Assembly: GCA_002479455.1 (NCBI GenBank) | Contig: DLNB01000033.1 | Location: 206-64,205 of the forward strand | Reading direction: 5' to 3' | DNA: 64,000 nucleotides | Origin: Acetothermia bacterium UBA7521 | GTDB taxonomy: Bacteria; Bipolaricaulota; Bipolaricaulia; Bipolaricaulales; Bipolaricaulaceae | Shown: in pieces, positions 42,079 to 51,133 of the stretch | How the letters are laid out: each line of letters starts with the position of its first letter | How positions within the stretch are numbered: the stretch's first letter is position 1 | Program-made: the position numbers and the translations under genes | The notes under the pieces: model-generated | Database searches by the model: none | Seen by the model: the letters and a program-made list of their open reading frames with translations, nothing else | Told to the model about the DNA's origin: nothing

Positions 42079-44043
42079 ATGTACGGGGCACGGCGCATCT
42101 CCACGTTCCTCCGGTGGGCGGCGATTGGATCGCTGATCCCCCTCCTCCTCTCGTGTGCTCGCCCTGCCGAGCGGGAGACCATCCCGTGCGCGATCGCCGT
42201 TCCAGTGGGGGCGGTGCTCCAGGCGGCGCTGGACGAGGCGCCCGCCGGCGCAGTGGTCTGCATCCCCGCCGGCACCTGGACGGAGAGCCTGCGTGTGACA
42301 AAGCCCGTCACCCTGCGCGGAGCCGGCCCGACCCGGACCGTTATTCGCGGGAGTGAGCTGGCCCATCCCGTCATCGCCGTCGGACCTCAGACCGAGGGAG
42401 TGGTCGTCCTCGCGGGGATCACGTTCACCGGAGCCACTGGGGGCTGCTCCGAGCCCGCCGGCTGCGCGCACGGCCTCTTGGCGTCGGGAGGGGCGACGGT
42501 CGTGGTCGAGAGGTGCGCGTTCTCCGGGAACACGGGCAGCGGCGTGGCCGTTCGTGATGCGGCACGCGTCGAGCTGCGCGACTGCGCGATCACGAACAAC
42601 GGCAGCTACGGAGTGCACGCCCAAAGCCAGGCGGAGGCCGTCCTGGCTTCCGTCATCCTCTCCGGCAATCGTAGCACCGGCATCTGGCTCGCAGATCAAG
42701 CACGGCTCACACTCGCTGCGTCCATCGTGACAAGATGCGAAGGCCACGGCCTGTGGGTCCGGGATCAGAGCCGTCTCACCGTCACTGATTCCACCATCTC
42801 CGCTTGCGAAGGGCATGGGCTATGGATCCGGGATCAAGCGGTGGCTGAATTGTCCGGGTGCACCCTCAGCGGCCACCGGGATAACGGGGTGTGGAGCGAG
42901 CACGCCGCGGAGGTCACCCTCGTCGGGTGCACGGTCCACCAAACCTGGGACGGCATCGAGGCACGGGACAGCTCCCGCTTGCAGGTAACGGAGTGCACGG
43001 TGTTATCGGTCCGTTGGAACGGGATCAAGCTTCAGGGGTTCACTCAGGCCATGATCCGGGATTCCCGGATCTCCGGCGGCAGGGGATCGGGGATCTACAT
43101 CGGAGGCGCTGCCCAGGCCGAGATCTCCGGCAACCGCATTGACGCGTGGATCGCCCAGGGCATCCTGTCCCTCTCACGGACCCCTCCCCGGGGAGCCGGG
43201 AACGCGCTGAGCGGAAACGGGGTGGATCTGGCGGGGAACCTGCCCGGCTCGCTGCGGACCCCTCTCGTTACACCGGCCCACGAGGTAGCCCGTTTCCCCA
43301 GCCCGGACCATGCGACGCTCCAGGAAGCAGCGGACGCGGTTCAGCCCGGAGGTCGGCTCATCCTCGCCGAGGGCGTCTACCCGGCGGGGATCACCCTGGG
43401 AAAGAAGATCCACATCGAGGCCGAAGGGGTCGTCCTCCTCACCTCTCGGTCCCCCCACGAGTCGGCTGTGATCTCGCTCGTGGGCGGGGCGGACCTCGAC
43501 CTGATAGGAACCGCCCTCGGTCGGGGGTCCGAAGGGCTCATGCTGGGGAACGACGCCCGGGCCACGCTCACCGACTGCGTCGTGTCGGACAACCTGCGCG
43601 GGATCCACGTGCAGGACACCGCAATGGCCGAGCTTCTGCGGTGTCGGGCATCCCGCAACGCACAGGGCGGGATGTGGATGTGGGGGCAGGCGCGGGGAGT
43701 TCTCGAGGAGTGCACCTTCACCCAGAACGCGGTGTGTGGGATCGGGGTAGGGGGCACGGCCACGGCCTCGATCACCGCCTGCCACATCACGGAGAGCGGC
43801 TGGAACGGCGGCATCGTGCTACGTGACGCCGCTCAGGCCCACCTCCAGGGGAACTCCATCGTGAACAACTACGGAGCGGGCGTCGCTCTCTATCACGGCC
43901 TCTGCCTCGGGTCGGGCTACGTGTTCGCCGGCCGGATCACGGGAGGGGAAAACGTGTTCACGGGGAACTACAAGGGCGATGTGTGCCCAGGCGAGCTGTC
44001 GTTCCTCGGGGACAGAGGTGGAGAGCTCGATCTCCGTCGTTAG
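42079..44043 (+). CDS. Right-handed parallel beta-helix lipoprotein
   Basis: A 654-residue secreted protein. The N-terminus has a lipoprotein signal (R5, R6, then hydrophobic 11-25) with lipobox LLSC and modified C26. The rest is an imperfect repetition of a short G/N/D-rich beta-helix coil: VVVERCAFSGNTGSGVAVRDAARVELRDCAITNN and the like, NosD/pectate-lyase-like. Two modules start with similar phrases, LQAALDEAPAGAVVCIPAGTWTESLRV (near 45) and LQEAADAVQPGGRLILAEGVYPAGI (near 410), indicating an ancient duplication. Substrate unknown; catalytic residues of lyases are not recognisable. It follows the ATP synthase operon but probably has its own promoter and is unrelated to energy conversion. 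Possible roles: adhesion, envelope polysaccharide binding or decoration. Confidence 0.85.
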   Translation: MYGARRISTFLRWAAIGSLIPLLLSCARPAERETIPCAIAVPVGAVLQAALDEAPAGAVVCIPAGTWTESLRVTKPVTLRGAGPTRTVIRGSELAHPVIAVGPQTEGVVVLAGITFTGATGGCSEPAGCAHGLLASGGATVVVERCAFSGNTGSGVAVRDAARVELRDCAITNNGSYGVHAQSQAEAVLASVILSGNRSTGIWLADQARLTLAASIVTRCEGHGLWVRDQSRLTVTDSTISACEGHGLWIRDQAVAELSGCTLSGHRDNGVWSEHAAEVTLVGCTVHQTWDGIEARDSSRLQVTECTVLSVRWNGIKLQGFTQAMIRDSRISGGRGSGIYIGGAAQAEISGNRIDAWIAQGILSLSRTPPRGAGNALSGNGVDLAGNLPGSLRTPLVTPAHEVARFPSPDHATLQEAADAVQPGGRLILAEGVYPAGITLGKKIHIEAEGVVLLTSRSPHESAVISLVGGADLDLIGTALGRGSEGLMLGNDARATLTDCVVSDNLRGIHVQDTAMAELLRCRASRNAQGGMWMWGQARGVLEECTFTQNAVCGIGVGGTATASITACHITESGWNGGIVLRDAAQAHLQGNSIVNNYGAGVALYHGLCLGSGYVFAGRITGGENVFTGNYKGDVCPGELSFLGDRGGELDLRR

Positions 44044-44578
44044 CCCGCCGAATGGCGAACTCACAGACTGGGTTGCCCGCAACAATCGAGGAGACCAGCT
44101 CCACCTCCACCGCACGTCCGAGGAGAGCCCCGAACAACGCTCCCAACCAGCCCCGCGAGCAGTGGCAGTAGGTCGGCGAGATCCGCTCCGTCGACTGGCT
44201 AATGCGCGGGCAGTAGCAGCGGTTATAGACAGCGTAGACGACATCCCTGTCGAGGCGGAGCTTGCCCCCACCGATGTGTCTCTCATTGAGGAAGACCAAC
44301 AACGCAACGAGATCCGTGAACTGCTGTCCCACACCCCTCGCCCGGGCGATACGCTCGGTACCCAAGCACGTTTGGCCGCACAACTCAAGAACAGCGGCAC
44401 GGGTTGCAGGGTCGAGGCCCTGATCCATCCGCGCCATGACCTCCCGAACCCAATCCGCAGCTTCTGAGGAACTGGGAAGATCGCCCATGCCCGAGAGAAC
44501 GCGCTCCCGTGCCTCCTGTCCCGCGAACCGGTCGAGCCCCTCGACGAGCGCCTTCTCCCACGCCTTCGTCTTGGTCAT
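43958..44578 (-). CDS. Cysteine-rich ATC-hydrolase-like protein
   Basis: A 206-residue soluble protein resembling the L-2-amino-thiazoline-4-carboxylate hydrolase family (PF14196-type). The diagnostic block is CYC (C121, C123), YCHCSRGW (C138, C140) and AVEVELVSSIVAGNPVCEFAI (C172); another pair is C67-x3-C71. These conserved cysteines may bind metal or act in the chemistry; the family's physiological function is unclear in most bacteria. The final 28 residues (ANDGDRALHLCP...) overlap the 3' end of the lipoprotein gene by 86 bp on the opposite strand and are probably not conserved. It starts 11 bp after tyrS with a GGGAAG site and is likely co-transcribed with it. Confidence 0.65.
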   Translation of the reverse strand: MTKTKAWEKALVEGLDRFAGQEARERVLSGMGDLPSSSEAADWVREVMARMDQGLDPATRAAVLELCGQTCLGTERIARARGVGQQFTDLVALLVFLNERHIGGGKLRLDRDVVYAVYNRCYCPRISQSTERISPTYCHCSRGWLGALFGALLGRAVEVELVSSIVAGNPVCEFAIRRANDGDRALHLCPRGTTARLGTHRPCSSP

Positions 44579-44589
44579 GTCTTCCCGGC

Positions 44590-45792
44590 TCAGACCATCA
44601 GCCGAGCAAACCGCAGCTTCCCCGCCCGCAGGACGGTCCCCGCGCGCACGGTGACGCGATCCCGATGGGAGGTAATCTTCTCTCCATCGAGCTCTACGCC
44701 TCCTCCCTCCACAAGACGCCGTGCCTCAGATCGCGAGGACGTCATCCCCGCCGCAATGAGAAGATCGACGATGTTCGCCGTCCGATCGGCGTCAAGCAGA
44801 TCGCCCACCAAGACCTCCGGCATCTCTTCGGGCGGCTGCTCGTCCTCGAACACCCGCTCGAAGTGTTCCTGGCCCCGGCGCGCCCCGTCTTCGCCGTGGA
44901 ACCACGACACCAGAGTTCGCGCGAGGAGCTTCTTGGCCTCTTTCGGGTGTAGGGATGCCGCCTCCGCCCACGAGACATCGGTGAGAAGCTGGAAGTACTG
45001 GGGCATCCGCTCATCGGGAATGGACATGATCTTCCCGAACTGCTCCTCCGGTTCCTCAGCCACCCCGATGTAGTTCCCCCTGGACTGCGACATGGCGAAC
45101 GTCCCATCGATCCCAATGAGGAGGGGCATCGTGAGGATGGCCTGGGGATCTTGGCCGTAAGCCTCCTGGATGTCGCGGCCGATGAGGAGGTTGAACCGCT
45201 GGTCCGATCCCCCGAGCTCGATGTCGGCCCGCACGGCCACCGAGTCGTAGGCCTGGGCCAGCGGGTACAGGAACTCCATGATCGTGATCGCCGATCCCTC
45301 GCGAAACCGGCGCTGGAAGTCCTCCCGCTCGAGCATCCGCGCCACTGTGTACCGAGCGGTAAGCCCCACCACCTGGGCCAAGGTCAGCTTCTCCAGCCAC
45401 TCCGAGTTGTAGCGAACCTCCGCCTTCCGCGGATCGAGGATCCGAAACGCCTGTTCGCGGTAGGTGCGCATGTTGCGCTCGATCTCCTCCGGCGACATCG
45501 GCTCCCGGGTCTTGGATTTCCCCGATGGATCGCCGATACGGCGCGTGAAATCCCCCACCACGAGAACCGCGGTGTGCCCCAAGTCCTGGAACGCCCTCAG
45601 CTTCCGCAGGACGACCGCGTGGCCCAGGGTGAGCTGCGATGCCGAGGGGTCGATGCCCAGTTTGGCCCGCAACGGCCTTTCCTGGCGAAGCGATCGTTCG
45701 ATCTTCCGCGCCAGCTCGTCGCGTGGAAGAACGGTCTCTGCGTTTCGCTCGATGGTCGCCAGCTGTCGCTCAACCTCAGCCCTGATCTCCAT
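44590..45792 (-). CDS. tyrS: Tyrosyl-tRNA synthetase (TyrZ-like), unusual KMSKS
   Basis: A 400-residue class I synthetase of the second TyrRS group. HIGH-like TLGH (55-58) in ASQLTLGHAVVLRKL, GDFTRRIGDPSGKS, the tyrosine pocket YNSEWL and EFLYPLAQAYDSVAVRADIELGGSDQRFNLLIGRDIQ, and a C-terminal S4-like domain (SRSEARRLVEGGGVELDGEKI) are clear. The KMSKS loop reads AMSQS (233-237, in TFAMSQSRGNYIG): both lysines that stabilise the aminoacylation transition state are replaced. ATG at 45792 is preferred to GTG at 45798. A second TyrRS may exist elsewhere. Confidence 0.88.
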   Translation of the reverse strand: MEIRAEVERQLATIERNAETVLPRDELARKIERSLRQERPLRAKLGIDPSASQLTLGHAVVLRKLRAFQDLGHTAVLVVGDFTRRIGDPSGKSKTREPMSPEEIERNMRTYREQAFRILDPRKAEVRYNSEWLEKLTLAQVVGLTARYTVARMLEREDFQRRFREGSAITIMEFLYPLAQAYDSVAVRADIELGGSDQRFNLLIGRDIQEAYGQDPQAILTMPLLIGIDGTFAMSQSRGNYIGVAEEPEEQFGKIMSIPDERMPQYFQLLTDVSWAEAASLHPKEAKKLLARTLVSWFHGEDGARRGQEHFERVFEDEQPPEEMPEVLVGDLLDADRTANIVDLLIAAGMTSSRSEARRLVEGGGVELDGEKITSHRDRVTVRAGTVLRAGKLRFARLMV

Positions 45793-45954
45793 CCTCACCC
45801 TGCCTCATGAAAAGCTGCACCGGCTGCAACACGAGCAGGCCGCGCACAGAGCGCTCACCCCCCAAGCCTCGGTCTCTTAACGAAAACCACCTGGGGTGCC
45901 TGTCCCACCAATGCGTCTTCGATGTTTCCACGGCGATGTCAACAAACGTGTAGC

Positions 45955-48354
45955 TTACACCACCACAGCCGATACCACCCGGTCTTCCGGCTCGACCTGG
46001 ATCAGTCGCACCCCCCGCGCGTAGCGGGAGAACGTGCTTACCTGGGTCGCCGGGAACCGGATCACCTTCCCCCCTGCCGTGGACAGGGCCACCTCGTCCC
46101 CTTCCGAAACGAGGATCGCTGTGACGAGCGACCCGCCGTGGGTATCGAGCTTGATCCCGATCACCCCTCGCCCACCGCGACCCTGGCTGGGCAGATCCGT
46201 CAGTTCCACGCGCTTTCCTTGCCCCATCTCTGTCACAAACAAGAGCCGCTGATCCGTCTCGCCCGGGGGAAGCCAAACCATCCCCACCACCCTGTCGTCT
46301 GGAGCGAGCCGAATCCCGATCACGCCCTTCGAGGGGCGACGCGTGATGCGCACCTGCTCCTCTGGGAAGCGGATCACGTGTCCGCCCGCCGTGGCGAGGA
46401 CCATCTCCCCCTTGCCGCCGGTAATCGCCGCATCCACAAGACGGTCCTCCTCGGGGATCGAGTGGGCGAGGATTCCCTTCGTATGGGCGTTCGCGTAGTC
46501 GGAGAGGGAATTGCGGTTCACAATCCCCTGCCGGGTGGACAACAGGGCGTACCCCCCGTCATAGCCGTCCACCGGAAGCACCGTGCGGATTTCCTCATCC
46601 AACCCCATCTCCAGGAACTGGCGGAGGTTCTTCCCCACCGAATCGCGATCACTGAGCTCCAGGCGTTGGAGGGGAAGCTTGAACACGCGGCCGCGGTCGG
46701 TGAACACGAGGAGGTCCTGGTGGGTGTGAGCGGCGACCATCGTCCGGAGGTAGTCCCCCTCCTTGGGACGGATCCCGATCACGCCCTTGCCACCCCGGCC
46801 TTGGGCGCGGTACGCCTCGCAGCCCGTCGTGTTCACGTACCCCTTGCCCGTCACGCACAGGATCACGTCCATCCGCGGTGCGTCAAGGGCGGTGAGTTCG
46901 ATTGCCTCCGACGACTCGACGATCGCCGTCCGCCGCGCATTGCCGTATTGGCTCGCGATCGCCTGGAGCTCTTCGCGGATCAGGTCATTCAATCGCCCAG
47001 GGTCGGCGAGCACGACCTCGTACTCCGCGATCTTCGCCTTCAGCTCCGTCAGTTCATCCTCGATCTTGCGGCGCTCGAGCTTCGTGAGCTGGGAGAGACG
47101 CATCTTGAGGACCGCATCGGCCTGCTTCGGAGAAAGACCGATCTCCGCGGCGAGGAGGGCCTCCGCCTCGGCCGGCTCTGCGGCTCCCCGGATGATCTCG
47201 ATCACCTGATCGAGGTTCTCCAGGGCGAGCTTGAACCCCTCCAGAAGATGGGCGCGTTCCCGGGCGACCTTGAGCCGGTGCTCGGTCCGCCGTCGCACCG
47301 TGCTCCGCCGGAACGAGAGGAACGCCTTCAGAATTTCGGGCAGGGACAGGATCCGTGGGTTCCCGTCTTGGATCACAAGGAAGTGGCAGGCGAACGTGCG
47401 CTCAAGCGGCGTCAGTCTCAACAGACGCGGCAATAACCGGTTCCCGTCCACACCACGCTTGAGCTCGATCACGATGCGCAGGCCTTCCCGGTCCGACTCG
47501 TCCCGGAGGTCGGCGATCCCCTCCAGCGCCCCGTCCTTGGCCTTGGCGGCGATGCTCTCCAAGATGGTGGACTTCCGGACCTGGTACGGGATCTCCGTGA
47601 TCACGATCCGGTCGTCCTCCACGAACGCCCGGGCGCGGATGGTGAGCTTCCCCTCGCCTGTCTCGTACGCGGCGCGGATCCCCTCCCGTCCGACGAGGAT
47701 CCCGCCTGTAGGGAAGTCAGGTCCCGGAACGAGCAGAAGGAGATCAGCCGCTGTCGCGTCCGGGTGATCGAGCACGTACAAGGTGGCCGCGATCAGCTCC
47801 CCGAGGTTGTGGGGAGGGATCTGCGTCGTCATCCCCACCGAGATCCCCCACGCCCCGTTGGTGAGCAGATGCGGGAACCGGGCTGGCATCACCTCCGGCT
47901 CCTCGAGCGAGCCGTCGAAGTTGGGGAGGAAATCCACCGTCTCCTCGTCCAGCTCGTCGAGAAACTCCCGCGCGAGCGGGGCGAGGCGGGCCTCCGTGTA
48001 CCGCATCGCCGCTGGCTCATCCCCGTCCACCGAGCCGAAGTTCCCCTGTCCGTCCACGAGCGGGTAGCGGGTCGAGAAGTCCTGGGCCAGACCGACCATC
48101 GCCTCGTACACGGCCATGTCGCCGTGGGGGTGGAACTTACCCATCACCTCACCGACGATGCGCGCCGACTTGCGGGGCGGCTTCCCCGGCAGGAGCCCGA
48201 GCTCGCGGAACCCGTAGAGGATGCGGCGCTGGACGGGCTTCAGCCCGTCGCGGACATCGGGGACGGCGCGGGCGCGGATGACCGAGACGGCGTAGTCGAT
48301 GTACGACTGCTCCATCTCATCTTCAATGAATGCGGTCTCGATCCGTTCAGGCAT
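45955..48354 (-). CDS. gyrA: DNA gyrase subunit A
   Basis: A 799-residue GyrA. The active-site tyrosine is Y119 in AAMRYTEARL. The C-terminal pinwheel carries a GyrA box as QGRGGKG (near 517-523), in place of the canonical QRRGGKG, supporting gyrase rather than topoisomerase IV. The quinolone-determining region is HPHGDMAVYEAM: E. coli S83 is M80 and D87 is E84. ATG 48354 has an AGGAGT site and a TAAGAT box 14 nt before it. gyrB is not in the window. It is divergent from the flippase-methyltransferase gene. Confidence 0.93.
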   Translation of the reverse strand: MPERIETAFIEDEMEQSYIDYAVSVIRARAVPDVRDGLKPVQRRILYGFRELGLLPGKPPRKSARIVGEVMGKFHPHGDMAVYEAMVGLAQDFSTRYPLVDGQGNFGSVDGDEPAAMRYTEARLAPLAREFLDELDEETVDFLPNFDGSLEEPEVMPARFPHLLTNGAWGISVGMTTQIPPHNLGELIAATLYVLDHPDATAADLLLLVPGPDFPTGGILVGREGIRAAYETGEGKLTIRARAFVEDDRIVITEIPYQVRKSTILESIAAKAKDGALEGIADLRDESDREGLRIVIELKRGVDGNRLLPRLLRLTPLERTFACHFLVIQDGNPRILSLPEILKAFLSFRRSTVRRRTEHRLKVARERAHLLEGFKLALENLDQVIEIIRGAAEPAEAEALLAAEIGLSPKQADAVLKMRLSQLTKLERRKIEDELTELKAKIAEYEVVLADPGRLNDLIREELQAIASQYGNARRTAIVESSEAIELTALDAPRMDVILCVTGKGYVNTTGCEAYRAQGRGGKGVIGIRPKEGDYLRTMVAAHTHQDLLVFTDRGRVFKLPLQRLELSDRDSVGKNLRQFLEMGLDEEIRTVLPVDGYDGGYALLSTRQGIVNRNSLSDYANAHTKGILAHSIPEEDRLVDAAITGGKGEMVLATAGGHVIRFPEEQVRITRRPSKGVIGIRLAPDDRVVGMVWLPPGETDQRLLFVTEMGQGKRVELTDLPSQGRGGRGVIGIKLDTHGGSLVTAILVSEGDEVALSTAGGKVIRFPATQVSTFSRYARGVRLIQVEPEDRVVSAVVV

Positions 48355-48419
48355 GGGGACTCCTGAATCTTACGTCCGGGAAAGGCTCCTCACAAGTTCC
48401 CCCCGTGGGCAGCCTCTGG

Positions 48420-48450
48420 TTGGACATCGCCTTCCGACACGCGTTACCCT
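48420..48450 (+). promoter_or_regulatory. Putative promoter of the flippase-methyltransferase gene (leaderless)
   Basis: TTGGAC (48420-48425) and TACCCT (48445-48450) are 19 bp apart (18 bp if the -10 is read as TTACCC). The -10 ends 9 nt from the ATG and no Shine-Dalgarno is visible. Confidence 0.4.
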
Positions 48451-48459
48451 TTGCAGAGC

Positions 48460-50163
48460 ATGAAGCGGGCGTGGCTGGCGGTGCTGCTGGTGGGGGTGGG
48501 GTTCGGGCTGTTTGCCCTCATCCTCGTCTTCGTGGGACCCGATGCCGTGTGGCAGCAGGTCCAGGCGCTGGGACCTTTCGGCTTCCTGGCCATGGTCGGG
48601 AACGACCTCGTCGCGACGTTGTTCTGGGTCGCCAGCTGGGCGGTCCTTCTCCACGCCTTCGGCGCGCGCCTCCACCTGCGCACGGTCGCGGGAATCGGCG
48701 TGGCCGGGTTCGCTGTTTCGTACATCACGCCAGTCGCCTACGTGGGCGGGGAACCCGTACGGGCGTGGCTCGCCTCTCAGAAGACCGGCCGCCCCCTGCC
48801 GACCGTGTTCGCAACGCTGTTCGTGGACCGGCTGCTGGCCGGGCTGAGCCTGGTCCTGTTCGCCGTGCTCGGCGGGGCGTTCACCCTCACCGGCGAGATC
48901 CTCTCCTCGACGGCCAAGCTCCAGGTGGGAGCGGGCCTTCTCGTCGTCGCGCTCGCCGTGGTCCTGGGAGTCCTGAGCTTCGCCCGCAACTTCCACTGGC
49001 TGTCCCGAATCGTCGCCTCGCTGAGGCGCTTCCGCCGATCGTGGAACTGGCCTCAGGCGTGGGGAGAGAAGATCCACGCGATGGAAAACGAGATGCACGC
49101 CGCGTTCACCCGCCACCTTTTCTGCACCGCCTTCGCCTTCCTGCTTCAGTTGGCGAGCTTCTTCTGCACCTACCTCCGGCCGCAGATCTTCTTCTACTTC
49201 ACCGAGGGTCGCCTGTTCTCCCTTTCAGATCTCGCCGTGTACTTCAACCTCAACGCGATCCTGACCACGTTCCTCTGGCTGACCCCCGCCGGGTTGGGCA
49301 CCGCCGAAGGAGGTCGGGTGGGAATCCTCGGACTGGTCAAGATCTCCCCCCAGGGAGCGATGGCGTTCTCCCTCACGGTGCGGTTCCTCGAGCTCCTGCT
49401 CGTGGGGGCGGGCCTCGTCTACCTGTCACGGGAAGGCCTGTGGACGATGTTTGGGAAGAAACTCACGCCAGGCGAGACCGGAAGGCGCCTGCGTTCGACG
49501 TTGAAGCTCGTGCGCGGGCTGTTCGAGGTCGGGCTGCTCTACCTGTGGGCTCTGATTCCACCCCGTTGGCGCAGGAAGCTGTTCGCCCGCCGGTTCCGCG
49601 CGCCGGACCCCTGGAACTACGCCACAAGCCCCTACGAGAAGGGAAAATACGAGCGGAAGCTGGCAATCCTTCCCCGGTCCCCAGATCCCGCCCGTCCGCC
49701 CTACGACCGGGTGTTGGAGATCGGATGCGCCGAGGGCCAGTTCACCTGCCTCCTTGCTCGTGCAGGGGTGGGGGAGAACGTAGTAGGGGTCGACTTCGCC
49801 CCCCCGGCCGTAGCGCGGGCACGAAGCCATTGCCCGCGTCGCGGGGTGGAGTTCCACCTCATGGACATCACGACGGAGCTCCCCGAGGGTGAGTTCGACC
49901 TTGTCTTCTGCTCCGAGGTTCTCTACTACCTCGGTTCGCTGGGACGGATCCGAGACCTTGCAGAACGCCTCTCCAGAAAGCTCCGGCCCGGGGGGCACGT
50001 GGTCCTCGTCGGCCCTTGGCCCGCAGGCAGGTTCTTCCACCGCCCGTTCCTCGCTCACCCCGACCTGCGGGTCGTGAGGGAGCACGTGGAGCGGGGACCC
50101 ACTCGACCCTACGTGATCACCTGCCTGGAGCGGGGAGGCCGATCGGTAGAGCCGGTGGTGTGA
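48460..50163 (+). CDS. Flippase-like membrane domain fused to NodS-like methyltransferase
   Basis: A 567-residue fusion. Residues about 1-330 form a polytopic membrane region of the UPF0104/LPTM (MprF-like flippase) type: VSYITPVAYVGGEPVRAWL, TVFATLFVDRLLAGLSLV, TFLWLTPAGLGTAEGGRVGIL. After a basic cytoplasmic linker (340-385), residues about 390-560 are a SAM methyltransferase with NodS-family features: DPWNYATSPYEKGKYERKLAIL, VLEIGCAEGQFT (motif I near 418-428), DLVFCSEVLYYL and KLRPGGHVVLVGPW. NodS N-methylates deacetylated Nod factor; here the substrate is unknown. The gene overlaps the 3' end of the divergent PIG-L deacetylase gene by 47 bp, so the two stop codons interlock. ATG 48460 is chosen over TTG 48451. 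A lipid-linked glycan or lipid headgroup substrate is a hypothesis. Confidence 0.8.
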   Translation: MKRAWLAVLLVGVGFGLFALILVFVGPDAVWQQVQALGPFGFLAMVGNDLVATLFWVASWAVLLHAFGARLHLRTVAGIGVAGFAVSYITPVAYVGGEPVRAWLASQKTGRPLPTVFATLFVDRLLAGLSLVLFAVLGGAFTLTGEILSSTAKLQVGAGLLVVALAVVLGVLSFARNFHWLSRIVASLRRFRRSWNWPQAWGEKIHAMENEMHAAFTRHLFCTAFAFLLQLASFFCTYLRPQIFFYFTEGRLFSLSDLAVYFNLNAILTTFLWLTPAGLGTAEGGRVGILGLVKISPQGAMAFSLTVRFLELLLVGAGLVYLSREGLWTMFGKKLTPGETGRRLRSTLKLVRGLFEVGLLYLWALIPPRWRRKLFARRFRAPDPWNYATSPYEKGKYERKLAILPRSPDPARPPYDRVLEIGCAEGQFTCLLARAGVGENVVGVDFAPPAVARARSHCPRRGVEFHLMDITTELPEGEFDLVFCSEVLYYLGSLGRIRDLAERLSRKLRPGGHVVLVGPWPAGRFFHRPFLAHPDLRVVREHVERGPTRPYVITCLERGGRSVEPVV

Positions 50164-51121
50164 ACGCAGCGTACAGCTCGTTGGGGCGGACAAAGCTTGC
50201 CAAGAACCGCCCATTCGTGATCCGTTGCGAGCTGTACGCGCGAATGGCCCTCAACTTCACTTCCATCAGTTCGTCGGTCATCTCATGACTGTGCCATGTC
50301 CAGCCCCCCAACGCGGCGGGCACCGTCAGCGATTGGTCGGTAGCCAAGCGCCGGGGGGCAGGCCAGCTCGGGGCATGGACAATGTACAAGCGTAGCTGTG
50401 GCCCGTCGTCCAGCTCCACCGTGGCCAGCGCCGCCAACACAAGCTGCACCGCAGCTCGATGGTCTGGATGCCCATCCTCGGGGTGGGGCATGTAGAGCGT
50501 AGTTGGGCTAAACCGGCGCAGGATCAACGCGAGGTCGGCCACGAGGTCCTCTCCGCAGTACAGCGCACTGGTGTTGAAGCTGTTCCTGTAGAACGCGTAG
50601 TTCGCCTTCGTGAACGGGCTCGTGTACGGCGTTGCCCGCTTCCAGTTCGTACTAGCGAGAGCCGCAAGCCCAGCGTCCGGGTAGCCCAAGTACAGGGCCG
50701 AGGTCACGGGTACGCCCAGAACGCGCAAAGCGGCCGCTGCTTCCTTCTGTCGCCGGTATCCCAAAGCTCGGTAGTCTTCGGCCCTCCGCAGAGGGTTGAG
50801 GGTGAAGAGACTCTTCGCAGCGCGGTTCGCATCACCGTTTGTCAGGAACACCACCAGGACCTGTTGGCCCGCCTGTTTGAGCTGGGCGATCGTTCCCCCG
50901 AGAGCCAGAAGCTCATCATCTGGATGGGGAGCGATCACGAGCACCCGCTCCACTCCCGAGATCGGAGCCGGAACCTCGACCCGCGGCGGGGAGGCCACCC
51001 ACCACAGAAACAAGCTCAGGAACGGGTGCGGAACACCGGGGATGAACCCAAGCGCCACAGGGAGGAGAAGGATCCCCCCCGCAATCCACACTCGCCGCGG
51101 AACCTGCTGCCTTTTCGCCAC
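50117..51121 (-). CDS. Membrane-anchored PIG-L/LmbE family deacetylase
   Basis: A 334-residue protein. Residues 11-28 and 33-43 are hydrophobic (VWIAGGILLLPVALGFIP and FLSLFLWW), forming an anchor after a basic N-terminus. The catalytic domain carries the zinc motif APHPDDE (65-70; H66, D69 probable ligands) and the third ligand region MPHPEDGHPDH. PIG-L enzymes remove N-acetyl groups from GlcNAc-containing lipids, mycothiol precursors and similar substrates. GTG start 51121 follows GGAGG by 4 nt. Its neighbour is a NodS-like methyltransferase fusion convergent with it, and NodB-NodS chemistry (deacetylate, then methylate the amine) is a suggestive parallel. Which side of the membrane the domain faces depends on whether one or two segments span. 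Confidence 0.83.
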   Translation of the reverse strand: MAKRQQVPRRVWIAGGILLLPVALGFIPGVPHPFLSLFLWWVASPPRVEVPAPISGVERVLVIAPHPDDELLALGGTIAQLKQAGQQVLVVFLTNGDANRAAKSLFTLNPLRRAEDYRALGYRRQKEAAAALRVLGVPVTSALYLGYPDAGLAALASTNWKRATPYTSPFTKANYAFYRNSFNTSALYCGEDLVADLALILRRFSPTTLYMPHPEDGHPDHRAAVQLVLAALATVELDDGPQLRLYIVHAPSWPAPRRLATDQSLTVPAALGGWTWHSHEMTDELMEVKLRAIRAYSSQRITNGRFLASFVRPNELYAAFTPPALPIGLPAPGR

Positions 51122-51133
51122 AAAGCCTCCATC

